Part shown: one piece after another, positions 11,198 to 23,024 of the stretch
How the letters are laid out: every line of letters begins with the position of its first letter
Numbering within the stretch: position 1 is the stretch's first letter
Source of the DNA: Artemisia argyi
Taxonomy: Eukaryota; Streptophyta; Magnoliopsida; Asterales; Asteraceae
Direction: 5' to 3'
DNA length: 64,000 bases
Assembly: GCA_030686995.1 (NCBI GenBank)
Contig: CM060703.1
Span: forward strand, 118,712,861-118,776,860
Notes under the pieces: generated by a model
The model's database searches: none
Told to the model about the DNA's origin: nothing
The model's input: only the letters and a program-made list of their open reading frames with translations
Program-made: the position numbers and the translations under genes

Positions 11198-11215
11198 TCC
11201 CCGGCAGCGGCGCCA
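11198..11215 (-). other. Primer-binding site (TGGCGCC type)
   Basis: On the minus strand TGGCGCCGCTGCCGGGGA begins 5 nt after the 5' LTR ends. It resembles plant Ty3-type primer sites complementary to the 3' end of tRNA-Asp. The tRNA assignment is from family knowledge, not checked here. Confidence 0.85.
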
Positions 11216-11272
11216 AATTTTGATTGAGGCAAAAGCAGTCAACTAAATTCAACCACGGATGTGGTCAAACAA

Positions 11273-11532
11273 GTCAAACTCCTAAGGCTCAATGCTCCGC
11301 GGAAGTATAAGGTTTCCCCGGGTCGTATGTCCCGACGAGGTGTGAATTGTAAACAAACGGTTATTTGATCGGGTGACTTTGGACAGGAAAAGGGGTTTAA
11401 GTGTCAAACTCCTAAGGCTCAATGCTCCGCGGAAGTATAAGGTTTCCCCGGGTCGTATGTCCCGACGAGGTGTGAATTGTAAACAAACGGTTATTTGATC
11501 GGGTGACTTTGGACAGGAAAAGGGGTTTAAGT
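11273..11532. repeat. 130-bp tandem duplication in the right LTR
   Basis: Units 11273-11402 and 11403-11532 are essentially identical. Both start GTCAAACTCCTAAGG and end near TTTAAGTGT. The left LTR has one unit only. The identity suggests a recent event after insertion. Confidence 0.92.
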
Positions 11533-13170
11533 GTGATTGAACTAAGGAATCTACAATGAAATAGCTTAAACAAGCTATTTGAATAAGACGAGAAATTGGG
11601 AAAAACCAGAAACGATTAAAACCTAAAAACACGTACGTTACGTTTAAATAAAACGTAAACGTACGAGATAAAACGTAAAAACTGAGATCTGAAAACACCC
11701 AGGGGGTGAAAATGAACTTTTTACAAACTTAAAAGTAAAAGAAAATTTATAGAAAAAGAAAATAAATTTTTACACTATTTAATTATTTAATATTAATTAA
11801 AAACTATTTAATAATTACTTATTATTAATATTTAAATAACTAAAATACAATACAATATTATTTAAATACTAAAAAGGTAAAAATAAAATTCCTAAACTTA
11901 TAAAATAACTAAAAATAAGTTTTAAAAATAAGAATAAGTGTTTTTGTCTTTTTGTGCTTTTTGTATTAATTAATTACTATTTAATTACTAATTAACTAAT
12001 TAACTATTTTAAATTAAGAAAATTACTAAATGAACAGTAAAAATTCTAATAAAATTTCTAAAATTACTTTATAACATATAAAAGCTATAAAAAATATAAA
12101 AACTTGATTTTACTTAATAAAAACTAAATATGCTATTTTAAACTAATTATTAATTAATAATTAATAAAACTAAAATTAATTCTAATAAATACTTAAAGAT
12201 AAAATAAAAATCTGAGAAAATTATTATAACTACTTTAATATAAGATATAATTAATAAAAATATAAAAATGACAAGTACTTAATAAAAATTTAAAAATGAA
12301 AATTAAAATTAAATTATATTAAATAGAAACTATCACTTAATTTTAAATTGGTTTTTCTTGGATTTTCTTTTACAAACTTATTAAATACTTAAAAATAAAC
12401 ACTTTTTGTAAAAACAACTTTTTTGTAAACTGAAAATAAGCTAGAATAAGCCAATAAGTCAAGACAGTTGACTTTGGTTGACCAAAAGGGAAAAATAAGC
12501 TAAATCAGCTTTGGTGGGACCCACAAGAGTGAAAACAGATTCCAATAAGCTATGCTAACTTGTAAAAGCTGAAATAAGCTAAAAGGAACCTCAGAATAAG
12601 CTGAAAGCTACAAATAAGCTTTTGGCTTATTGTGGTGAACACTGATCTGGGACAGACTTTGGGGGGTATTCCAGGTGGGTCCCAGTGGGCTAGGGGTCAA
12701 ATGACTGGTCAATATTTGTAGCCCACCATGGGGGGGTTTGAGATGACCAAGGAATGGTGGCTGAGGACCACTGAGCAAGTCAGAAAACCACCACCAAGTG
12801 GTGGTGGTGGTGGGGGTGCTGCTGAGACAGAGCAGTTATCTGCCCTGCAAGTCACTTTGGGGACTTGTGGGGCCCAGTATAAAAATTGCAAAAATGAGAG
12901 GAAGTGGGGAATTGAAAGATGGGTTGGTAGAGATCAAGTAACAACAAGTTTCACTAGGTAACTCTTAACACAAAAATCAAAATAAATCTTGCAATTTTGG
13001 GGAAATTCTGAAAATGTAAAACTTTGACTTTTGTAAAAACTTGAAAAGTTGACTAATTTGAGTTTGTAACTGAATCTATTGAATGATTATGTTGTTTTAG
13101 GGTAAAATGGAGCTAAATTACTTTAAATCTAGAACTTTTACATTGATTTCTTGGTTTGTGGATCTCAAAT

Positions 13171-13194
13171 CCCCTCACAGTTAACTGTGAGGGG
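13171..13194. repeat. Perfect 24-bp palindrome, second LTR copy
   Basis: Identical to the palindrome at 5953-5976 in the left LTR. Confidence 0.9.
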
Positions 13195-14459
13195 GAGTTT
13201 CTTTTGATTTTGACTTTAATCCAAATACACCCTGGCTTTTAAGATTTGAAGTTACTCTTCTAACCTATAGTAACATGTTAAAACAACAAATTCAATAAAA
13301 CAACACCAACAACATAGTTCAAAGTCCTGATCCAAACACACCCTTAAAAACTAGAATGGCAATTTTGCAAAACAATAGAGTTGATTTTGGCTATTCAAAC
13401 ACACACAGTTGATCACTAAGCTAAATTTAGATTAAATAAACATAAATCAACCAGAGATAAGCACTAAATCAGGACTAGAATAAGCAATGAACACAAATCA
13501 ATCTATAAGCTGAAATTGGAAATGGAAAGGAGAAAAGTGATTCTAACCTCCAAATAATGGCATAGAGCTTATATGAACTTAGTAATAACCAACTGAAGCT
13601 TATTTAACCCACAAAAACCATTTCTGAATCAGCTAAACCATCATATGTCCCATGTTTGACTTTTGTTGACTGGTACCATTTTGAACTAAAATCTCTTTTA
13701 AACCTTCCAGAGCTTATAAAAGCTTATGAATTACCTTAAACAGGCTTAATAGAACAGATTTGATAGCTTAGAAATCTAAAACAACAACTACAATTACCAT
13801 AACCAAACTTAAGAGACTTTGAGTAAGAATATTGCAATGACTGAATTGATAATGAAATTAGAAATTGATTATGAAAATAAAGTTTACATGTACTGAGAAT
13901 GAAGATCACAACTAATTTAGACTAGAAAATACAACTAAAAAATTAAACTTAATATAAATTCGACACTAGACTAAGCTAAATTAACTACTACACTAGATAA
14001 CTTTTTCTGCTGCACTCTTTCTTTACTTTTATAACCCTTGGAGACTTCCTTGGACTTTCCCACATTGCTTTATGGCCATTGGATTAGCTTCTTTGATCCC
14101 AACCGTTCAAATTGTTTTTGGCGGCAAATTGGGTTTGGCAGGTTATGGGGTTTGGTTTGATGCAATTAATGAGGAGGGGGGTTTGGTGTGGGAGGTTGAG
14201 TGTTTGGTGATAGTTGGTGGAAAAGGGGGAGACAAGGGAGACCGGATTACAGGTAATTAGGGGGGGGGGGTTGATAGAGGTTAGGGATGAACAGTGGTCG
14301 GGGGGTTGGGGTTTGACTTGTCAACGTACGGGGTATTAGTTTAAAAGGGATGGGCCGGGTTTTATTTCTTGGGCTTGGGGGTTGGTTTACTGGATCAGAT
14401 TCATGGACTAGACAAAAGGGTGGGTAAGGCTAAAGGGTAGTTTAGTTTGTTAGCTTATT

Positions 14460-14960
14460 TTGTAGAAAACCACAAGGACCAATGTTGTAATTTCTGAAAC
14501 TTGGGGTCTGAAATGTCACTTATACAAAAGTACTTATAAGGTCCAACATTTTCAATCTTCAATAATATAAGGACCATAAAAGTTAATATTTCCATAATTT
14601 AAATCCCGGGGACCAAAAATGTAAAATGTGAAAGTAAAGGGACCAAAAATGTAAATTTCCCAAACTTTCATCCCAAGGACTAAAATTGACTTTTGTGACT
14701 TCCCCAGGGACCAAAAGTGATTTTTCTTTCAAAATTATCCCATCAGGGACTAAATCTGCCAAAGTTTGAAACTCCAGGGACTAATTTCGTAAATTTCCAA
14801 AACTTTCCAATTTTTTCACCAAAGGACTAAATATGACATTTTATGATTTCAAAATGACCTTTGGTGATAATTTTCCATATTTTGAATATCCAGGGACTAG
14901 ATTTGTAATTTTATGAAAGTTGAGGGACTGAAACTGCCAATTTTGCAAACTTTATGCGTT
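14460..14960. repeat. GGGACTAAAA-type array, second LTR copy
   Basis: The counterpart of 7240-7740, nearly identical in sequence. Confidence 0.8.
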
Positions 14961-15106
14961 TTTCGTTTGTTTTTGCTCGTTTTGCATCTAAAACATATAA
15001 AACACAATTTTGAAATATTTTTAGTATTTTGATGCATTACTGAGTGTTTTTGTATGTTTTGCAGTTCAGATTAGACCAAAAATGATGAGTGTTTGAGCAC
15101 TCATCA

Positions 15107-15111
15107 CTAAA
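15107..15111. other. Target-site duplication, right copy (CTAAA)
   Basis: Matches 4128-4132 exactly and abuts the right LTR end CTCATCA. Confidence 0.93.
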
Positions 15112-15288
15112 CAAAACTTATAAATATTATATACTTTTATAAAAAAAATACTCCGTAAATACATATTACACCATTCCTTTCAACGTTAACGATTTGCGAA
15201 CCCAACATATGACCTTGACCCATAATAACAAACACAAAATTCATTTCACATTTCATTGTAGCTTCATACAGAAGAAGTACAATCTATA

Positions 15289-15690
15289 AAGGTTGAGCCT
15301 TGCAAAACCCATGTTAGAAGTCGAATCTTTCTCCCGACTACTTTTAATTACACACGTGAAAACACAGTGGGAACTACTACTTTCGCCGTTCATGTTTGTT
15401 GCAGCAACTCTCCTATTTGCAGAACCCTGTCACGATAACCACAAAAATGAGGAGAGAAATTTATACCTGACTCAGTAGCCTAAGGATATCACCCACAGTG
15501 TGAACTTCAAATTCAGTTAGATTTTCCACATAAACACCCTTCTTAACATCCTCCAGTAGCTGAAAATAACTAAAATTAGCACAACAGCAATTTATTACTG
15601 TAACCACTATAAGATTTAAGGTCGCTAAGGGTCAAACTTACTTGCAAATTCGTAAGGAGATCAGTAATTTCATAGGATGAAACCCGGGGT
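15289..15690 (-). pseudogene. KIN-12-type kinesin motor-domain fragment
   Basis: Three consecutive minus-strand exon remnants read as part of a plant KIN-12 (phragmoplast-associated kinesin) motor domain. The first, 15642 to about 15690, ends in YEITDLLTNLQ with a GTAAGT donor. The second, 15467-15559, has 31 codons including GVYVENLTEFEVHTV. The third, 15289-15426, has 46 codons including NRRVAATNMN and ending FARLNL. Decay is clear. The first exon seems to lack several codons after ITDLL. The switch-I SSRSH motif reads SSSSH, losing its arginine. The second intron is only 40 bp. The VDLAGSE block expected after RLNL is replaced by unrelated sequence. Family members move on microtubules during cytokinesis. 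This fragment cannot encode a motor. It may have been carried here by a transposable element. Confidence 0.85.
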
Positions 15691-17941
15691 AACACTGAAG
15701 TCGACATTGAGACTATCGCTGATTTCTTCGTATTAAAAGTTAAAGATAACTATCTTTCTTGTTCCCTTGAGAGAGACTTTTCACCCTTTGTTTCAATAAT
15801 GACACAAGATTCAGTCAGCCGTGGTGGCAGTTGCAAGTTTTCAACGCTCCTACTATAAATGGGTCAATTTAATAAGATTAAATGGTTCAATTTAATTAGA
15901 TTTTACAATTAAAGGGGTACAATGAATTGAAAACCCAGAAGCATCATTTAAACGTTTCAACCTTTAAAAGACTTATCATGCTTCAATAGCCTCACATCTT
16001 TGTTCACAAAACTTACCATATCCTATACCAAAGAATTAACCATCAAAATCAGAAATATAAAAAGGGTACTGCAGTACTCATCATTGTCTCCTCAGACAAA
16101 AGATTCATCACCTAACGGAATAGCAATAATTAATCGACGCCAAGTATGATTGAACCTGTTAATGTACCTCAAATCATGTCGATAATAAAGTGACTCCCTC
16201 AACACAGTTCAAATATCATCTATTTTTTACACACCTGTAATACCCATGCATTGAAAAGAAATTAGTATAGTTAAAAGTTAGGTTGTAGGCAATGAAGCTT
16301 TGGAATTTTGTAATGCTATTAACAGCCACGCAACATACCCATACGCATATTGTCGTACAACATTTCTAAGTCAACTCATAATGGACTGCCATTATTTTTT
16401 GTATTTCACCCATTAATCTTTGCCATCTAAATACAAGTTACAAACAACTAAGACTTTGTTCTGCATACCCTACAATGTTCTACGTACCTTCATCAAAAGC
16501 ACATAGACAAAGAAAACTACCAAAACCTCATGACCACGAAAATATTCTGGTTAATACATACTTGTTGGCTATGGTTTTTGCTTTGCAGCAAGAAAACTAT
16601 TGGTTCAAGCTACCTTCCATTGCTCAAACTCAACACAACTTATCACGAATGAGCTTGCATCTTGATGCCCAACACCTCCATATTTCAGTAACAATTAAAA
16701 AAGATAATGCAAATGTTCAAGAAATGATATGACTGACAGATGAAAAGTGAACAGCAAACCAAAACATGTGATATAGTCGTTGTATCTTCACTGTCTAAAC
16801 TTCCGAGGCTTATATTTTGAATTTAGTCATCTTTGAGCTCAGGTACCCTAAAGACAAATGGACCTATGCCCCTTCACAAGATATACACACCTTATTACTA
16901 AATTTTCTAAAAAGAATCAGCCAGTTTTTGAAAAGTTATGGTTTTAATGACACCATGTGGTCTCAGTTGCATCAAAAGAAATAAATAACTAATAATAACT
17001 TACTAACTTTGTCCTCCTATTATTACGAATCACTTATTGTTACGCACGAAAGCCACAACTCATATCCATCTCATTTCAAATTGCGCATCATCATTCATCA
17101 CCAAACTAACATTCACTTTAACTTAACCTAAACCTAAACATAAAACAAATTTTATCTAATTCTTCTATAACATTCCATAAATCATAAACATATAAAAAAT
17201 TCAGTCACAAAGGTTGAGTTTGTGGCAGGTGGGACCTTGCCCAGAAAGGAAAAGTATGCTTCAACACCAGGAGGTATATCAACATTATCAAATTAGGCTT
17301 GTATGCTCAAATAATGAGAGCAACCACCACCACCACCACCACCACCACCATCATCATCATTATCTTAATCAAATCCATCATGTCCGTCATCAATCAAGAC
17401 ATAATCATCACAGTCATCATTTTCATCATCGTCATGGTATGACATTTTTTGAGTTGGGAGATCCAGATGAACCCGCTTCATTAGTATGCTTCAGAACACC
17501 CTGGTATAGGATAAAACAATATTATCATGGAAGGTAGTATGCTTAAAAGTTTCAATGGAATTCACTCAACGAAATAAAAGGCCCATAAGAAATTATGTAC
17601 CAAAAGTGCTTATCAGTGTATTCTGCATTATAATTAATTCCAGTATAACTTATTGTGGCATATGAGGTTGCATTAACAGTAAACCCATTAGAGGACTTCC
17701 TATTTTATGATTTCCAATGATGTATGTAATTGTGTTTAGAATAATGTTTATTTGTTTATTGGCTCAGCATGCCATATATGCGGAAGTAGAGTCTGGAACA
17801 CCAACGATCTATCCAAGAACAATTTGATGCCTGTATCTGTAATTATACTTATTTCCCTCAAAAAAAAACAATAACAGTATATTTGTAACAAACTTAAGAT
17901 TCCACATATAATGGAGACAACAATGCATCTATTGTACCTAC
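15691..17941. other. No gene recognised; contains a CAC-triplet tract
   Basis: AT-rich DNA without a recognisable exon series. A CCA/CAC-rich tract near 17321-17365 creates a histidine run in a 107-codon frame (17214-17537). I regard that frame as a by-product of the triplet repeat. Confidence 0.55.
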
Positions 17942-18079
17942 CTCTCTATTAATAATCAGATATCCTTGTCCATCAATCATGCACCAGATCATCATAACTG
18001 AATCATATTCGGCATCAGGAAACTTTAGACGAAGCTTTGTCGTCTCTATATCAAAATGCACAAACATGAACTTCAGCAC
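17942..18079 (-). other. Exon-like open stretch, unrecognised
   Basis: The minus strand reads about 46 codons with protein-like composition, including [20 protein letters not shown] and [12 protein letters not shown], ending at a good donor (GTAGGT). The pattern looks like a real exon rather than chance, but I cannot name the family. It shares the orientation of the kinesin, kinase and transporter fragments nearby. Confidence 0.4.
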
Positions 18080-19090
18080 GTTGTAAAAGGGGGTTTACGC
18101 ACTTTGCTTATGTCCAATAACAATGTTTTGTTGTACCTTGACCCATTAAGATCATGTTGGTTTATTTGAACCTGCTCAGTTTCGATTATATTTTATAGTT
18201 AATGAGTTAAATGACTGACCGAATCGAAATTTGGAAAAGTTTAGATTCAAAGCATAAAAACAATTGTCTTTTTGTTACATATTTAGAATCAAATTGCCAG
18301 AAAATAAATTTATATCTCTGCCTATTTTTTATCCGTGTTGAACAAAAATAATCAGTATAGTTCATCAGGCTTCCGAGGCCATACAGATGCTTGGTCAGGC
18401 CCGTAGCGGTAATCATAGAAAAGTTATATTTCTTTAGGTTACACTAATACCCTTTGACCCGTTTGACCCATTTGACACATTCCCTCTTTTATACGATTTT
18501 TCCTATTCCCTTTGAGATTAAACATAAGTGCAGATCGAATCCAGAATATAAGATTTCACTGTTTTTCCACATAAATAATGTTTAGGATTATATAACCTTT
18601 GGAACTTTGACGCTCTTCAATCTATGCAGCATAATTATCTGCACAGTAAATTGAAAGGCTATTGTAATTGTGATAAACAATGAAGCAAGTATTGTGATTA
18701 TGCTGCAAGAACTTCATCAGTATGTATCTTAATGCAAGGTAAATTGAAATATGTCCTGTATAAAATGATCGAGGACCTCACCTTTCAAAGAATGAAAGAG
18801 TAGACTACATCCAATATAACAGCTTCCTTCAACTACTTTTTTTTTTCATCCGTAGGATTTGGATGCTCCAACTGCTTTTTATGCATATTGATCTGTCAAT
18901 TATAGCACAATTACATAGGTAATACATTATTTTTCAAGTGAGTTGGACATTTGACAGCATAACCCGCTGTAATTAATGCATAAACAAATTGACAATACAC
19001 AAAGAAAAACAATGAATTGATAATCAGTAATAACAGCTAGAGTAACGCAATCATAAGGACGTTTAATTGGTGAAACGGATTTGGATTTGA
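18080..19090. other. AT-rich DNA, no gene seen
   Basis: No ORF, repeat boundary or exon was recognised in this stretch. It ends at the next Helitron-like hairpin. Confidence 0.55.
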
Positions 19091-19140
19091 TAGTTTTTTA
19101 AGCCCGCCCGATGGGCGGGCATGACTTATAATTATCGTTT
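19091..19140 (-). repeat. Helitron-like hairpin terminus, copy 2
   Basis: Palindrome 19102-19120 (GCCCGCCC, GAT-type loop, GGGCGGGC), then CATGACTTATAATTATCG. It shares arms and right flank with the hairpin at 2657-2673 and right-flank words with the split copy at 19796-20045. On the minus strand CTAT follows about 8 nt after the hairpin. Confidence 0.5.
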
Positions 19141-19752
19141 ACATTTTTTTAGCCAAATATTGGTGTTAAAAATAAATGTTTATCCAATATGAGAGAAACA
19201 AAATTATGAAGTAGTACGTTTGAAAAACTTATACAATCAAATAAACTCAAATGCAAAACAAAGCTTCTTGTATACAATATTTGTTGTTGGATTTTGTGTA
19301 ATTACCATCCTTATCACAAAAAAATAATCTTCAAGTCCGTTATACTCTTCACTCTTGAGACATCCGCATATACTTCTCCGTGTGAGAAAACTGGCTTTTA
19401 TAAAGAGAACCTGTTTGAGATTATTTGGTTTTTACTGCCAGAGCCTACAATGCATGATTGGAGGGCTGTAAATTACACACACAAATAAGCCAATGAGAAA
19501 AGGAGTGGCATGTAATAAATATATATGAGTAAGGTATAATACAGGGACCTTGATAACTTTTTACTGAGGGAATTGTGTGATCCAGTTGGAGCATAAAGAT
19601 AGAGACCATTCACAACAGCAACAAATGCTTGGAGAAGTCTGTTCTTCCTTCCGCTCCGGTTTGTAGTGATTAAAGAGGTTGTAAACAATTACATACACTT
19701 TGGGTCACTCTTTTCCCATTCAACTTCTTACCCAAATCCGTTTAACTTCTTA

Positions 19753-20066
19753 CCCAATGGGCGGGCATGACTTATAAGCCCTCCCAGGCATATAAGCCCA
19801 CCTCGGGTGCAGTGGCGCAGCTTCATAGGGGCGGGGGGGGGGGGGGGGGGGGGGGGGCGGCTGACCCCCTGAAATTTTTTTTGCGATGTAGGGGTATATA
19901 GTTTTCGTGTAGAAAAATTTCGGTATTTTCGGTTTCGCCCCCCCAATTTAATTCGGTTTCGACCCCCCATAGTGTTAGGAAAAAAAAATTTTAGATCCCG
20001 ACCCCCCACTCGAAAAATCCAAGCTTCGCCACAGCTCGGGTGGGCATGTCAAATAATTATCGTTGT
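19753..20066 (-). repeat. Helitron-like hairpin copy 3, split by a MITE
   Basis: The left arm GCCCACC (19796-19802) and right arm GGTGGGC (20039-20045) would form one hairpin with loop TCG if the 225-bp insertion and one copy of its target duplication are removed. After the right arm the words CATG and AATAATTATCGTT match the flank of the copy at 19102-19120. A further partial copy (GGGCGGGCATGACTTATAA) lies just left, near 19758-19777, so ends of this family are clustered. Confidence 0.6.
19810..20034. mobile_element. hAT-type MITE, 225 bp, 8-bp TSD
   Basis: The ends CAGTGGCGCAGCTT and, inverted, CTGTGGCGAAGCTT are flanked by identical 8-bp duplications CTCGGGTG at 19802-19809 and 20035-20042. 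An 8-bp duplication with CAGTGGCG-like ends is typical of hAT superfamily miniature elements. The interior has a run of about 25 G (19833-19857) and no coding capacity. Confidence 0.88.
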
Positions 20067-23024
20067 CATATTTTACTATAGCGAAATAAGGGTGGTAAAA
20101 ATTGTTGAAAAGTGTACATGTTGAAAGAAATGGTTGTACCCATATTGCTAACAACTTAATGAGAACACCAGAAGAAAGGAAGGCTGTGCAGTTAGATGTG
20201 TGAACCGAAGAACAATTGATCCATTACGAATCAAAGTTTATTTAGGTGCTTATCGGCTCATTGTGTCGTCCAAACACATCATGACTAATTGCTTATCAAC
20301 TTTTCCAAGGGTTAAAATTGTAAAGCTTGTTCCAAAAAACTTAACCAATGTGGTGTTTGGGATTGTGTATTTTAAGTGCTCTACAACTTAAAATTATGCT
20401 GATGTTATTACTATATAGGCATTGTTTGAGATTGCTTCTTTAACAGATTATAAGTTTATCTGTAATTTATACTTTATGTACTTATGTCATTAACATGATA
20501 AGCTAAAGATAGCTTAAAACAGAAATAAGTGAATCAAATAAAGTAGAATAATGTCACAGGAACTTCTTGATAGAATTCCATCTAAAATGAAATGACCGTT
20601 TCATGTTCAAGTCCACACAGCTCTTGCATCAAATTATATACCATACACAAGTGCGATTCTCGATCATCGTCCTTATCTAGATACGTGAACATCATATAAA
20701 AAGTATAATTTAATTGATGAGGATATATTAGCATCATTGAACATTGTTCACATTCATTTGAATAACATCATTTGATTGATTATTACGGAGTATAAAACAA
20801 AATAACACAGAAACAACTCTTTAATTGATGACACATATAACATCATGTGATGGATACTTCTAAAAAGTTTCATATACTTTTCGAGTCCAGTGGAATGTGA
20901 AGATCTTGATAAACTTAGCGGCACCTATCTTCCTTTTATATGCACTTCTCACCTCAGAGTTCTTTTCATCAAAAGAGGACGTTGAAGCATCACCTCTTGT
21001 TTCCTCAAACATGCTTTTCAAGTTTTGGGTCGGCTTCAACCAAGATCAAGGAACATGGTACCTAAATAAAATAAAAAACCCGAGGCTTGGTGAAAGCCTT
21101 TCTGTACGTTCTTGGTTATTGATACAAATGGTATGCACCTTAGTGATTACACAGACATGAGTTATCAATGAAAAGATAAGTATGCACCCTACTATGAAAT
21201 AGAAGTCAAGCACCATCATCCACAATCCTAATGCAATGCAGATAACATACATTAAAGACATAAAGTTTAAAAAAAGTTTACACCTTCCATCCATTGACCC
21301 ATTCCATATTTGAATGCTCAGGCATATTCGTCGTCCATGTGTCTTTAGTGGTCCGCAAAAACATACTACTGGATAGAGAGATATGAATCCAAAAGTTCTG
21401 TATTTCGGTCTGGCAAGAAGTATGGAAGGAAGTGACACTACTGCAAATACACCATTGACGAATATACGCTCAGAATATATACTGCTAGTTAAAATCGGTT
21501 TTCATGTCATTTTTATACATTTTCAAAGACACAAACTGTATCTTTATATAATGATATTCGTACCTTACTAACGAAATAAATTTGAGTTTCAACTTAATGG
21601 TACTTACCCCGTCCTAAAATAATAACAATAATAGTAAAAGTAATAAATTAAAAAAACAAAAATAAAAAATATTTTTAATGGTTATAAAATTTGTCTACGT
21701 AAAGAGTCTTTATTATTTTCTCCTTATGGTTACAACATACTATTAGATGATAAATATGGAGTCAATACATAATGAAACCCTAATGGACCTAGCCCCACCT
21801 ACCGGGCTTGGGCCTTATTTACCATCTAATACTCACCCGCAGTCTGAGCGGCAAAATCGCAAAAGCTCGGACTGGAGTAGTAATAGTGTTATCGCAATCC
21901 TGAAAAACTGTGAACTTTTCTTCTCTTTCGTTAAAACCTGTAGCAACATATAAATAAGAGTTAATCAAATGCAATTGAAGTTCTATACTTTACAGGCTAC
22001 AATTTGTTGATTTCCCTTTTTTTTCTTTTGCAATTATAAATAATGTAGTATTGATGCTATGTTATGTGGTATTTCACTTCACATTAAGAATTTGATGAGC
22101 TTCTGGAATGTCGGGATTTAGATAGTAGTGGATTGCTGGGGTTCCCGAAAGTTGTAAACCTGTGGTGTTTAAGAAAAGTTTTATAATGAGTTTGTCGAAA
22201 GATGTTGAGTCTGGCTAAAAACTGAAAGCTGTGAAATTACCTCCATATTTTTTTACCCAACACAAACTAACGGTTATGATGATTGGTTGTTCCCTTTTTT
22301 TGCGTAGTCCTGTATCTCGAAACCCCTTGCCATTTCGTTCCACATGGTAAACCTTATGCTGTTTCCACTGAGAATATATATAAAAAAAATAAAAATAATA
22401 AATAAATAAATAACTTATTAGCATCTATTATTGTGTGTAAGTGGCAATTGTTAATCTAAAAAAGATAGTAACTCTAGGTTTTGGATATCAATGGTTCGTA
22501 TGAGCGCTCATTTTCTGGTTGTGTCTCCGGATGGTACTGCGTCACTCACTCTTTGTATGCATCAATATAGTGTACTTTTAAATACCTGTGAGTATCACAT
22601 CTCTGACGTCAACTCTTTCTCCCAGCTGGTTATACGCGGCAAAGTTGAAAGTGTTTCAACAATACACAGGGGCAGGATATGAGTAGGAATATATGCAAAG
22701 ACTGCATGTTGTAAAAAGTACATACTTGACTCCTTTCCTGTTTTGTTTTGTTTTTATTTACCCATAAAAAAATATATATCGGTCGCTATCCCAGCTTATT
22801 ATCATCTGATGTTGAGGGTCACTACAAAGTTTTGTAGTTAGACATCTGATGCAAACCATACCAAAACAATCATCTGATGGCAAATGCCAACTCGATAATT
22901 TACCTGGTTAAAACATAATAGATAAGCCAAAATTGATAACCATTAAGCTAAAATTTACATGGTTTAAACATACAATGGACGATGTATGACCAAAAAAATC
23001 CAGCTAACGAAGTTCCTTTTAGCT
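20067..23024. other. No gene recognised
   Basis: AT-rich DNA with scattered short open frames. A protein-like minus-strand stretch near 20870-21015 (includes SAYKRKIGAAKFIK) has no family I can name. Nothing else is supported. Confidence 0.5.

Larger units (their letters stand above)
4133..15106 (-). mobile_element. Complete non-autonomous LTR retrotransposon, giant LTRs
   Basis: A 10,974-bp element on the minus strand. Two long direct repeats (4133-7887 and 11221-15106) enclose a 3.3-kb interior. The minus-strand LTR begins TGATGAGTGCTC and ends CTCAATCA. The outer flanks carry identical CTAAA duplications. A primer-binding site lies at 11198-11215 beside the 5' (right) LTR and a polypurine tract at 7888-7899 beside the 3' (left) LTR. 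The interior encodes one gag-like zinc-cluster protein and a short hydrophobic frame. I see no protease, reverse transcriptase, RNase H or integrase, so it must be mobilised in trans. The TGGCGCC primer site and GGPH-type knuckles point to a Ty3-type (Athila/Tat-like) relative, which is an inference. LTRs make up about 70% of its length. Confidence 0.93.
11221..15106 (-). repeat. 5' LTR (right copy) of the long-LTR element
   Basis: A 3,886-bp copy. It is longer than the left LTR chiefly because of a 130-bp tandem duplication at 11273-11532. From about 12609 to 15106 only a handful of differences from the left copy are visible, including a G-run length change near 14260. The part around 11700-12600 is strongly diverged from the left copy. 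Confidence 0.93.

Noticed and set aside
17214..17537. 107-codon histidine-rich frame
   Set aside because: The histidine run comes from a CAC/CAT repeat. No conserved domain or splice context was seen.
21046..21438. 130-codon antisense frame
   Set aside because: Hydrophobic runs and cysteines suggested a membrane protein, but no motif is recognisable and the frame looks like chance in AT-rich DNA.
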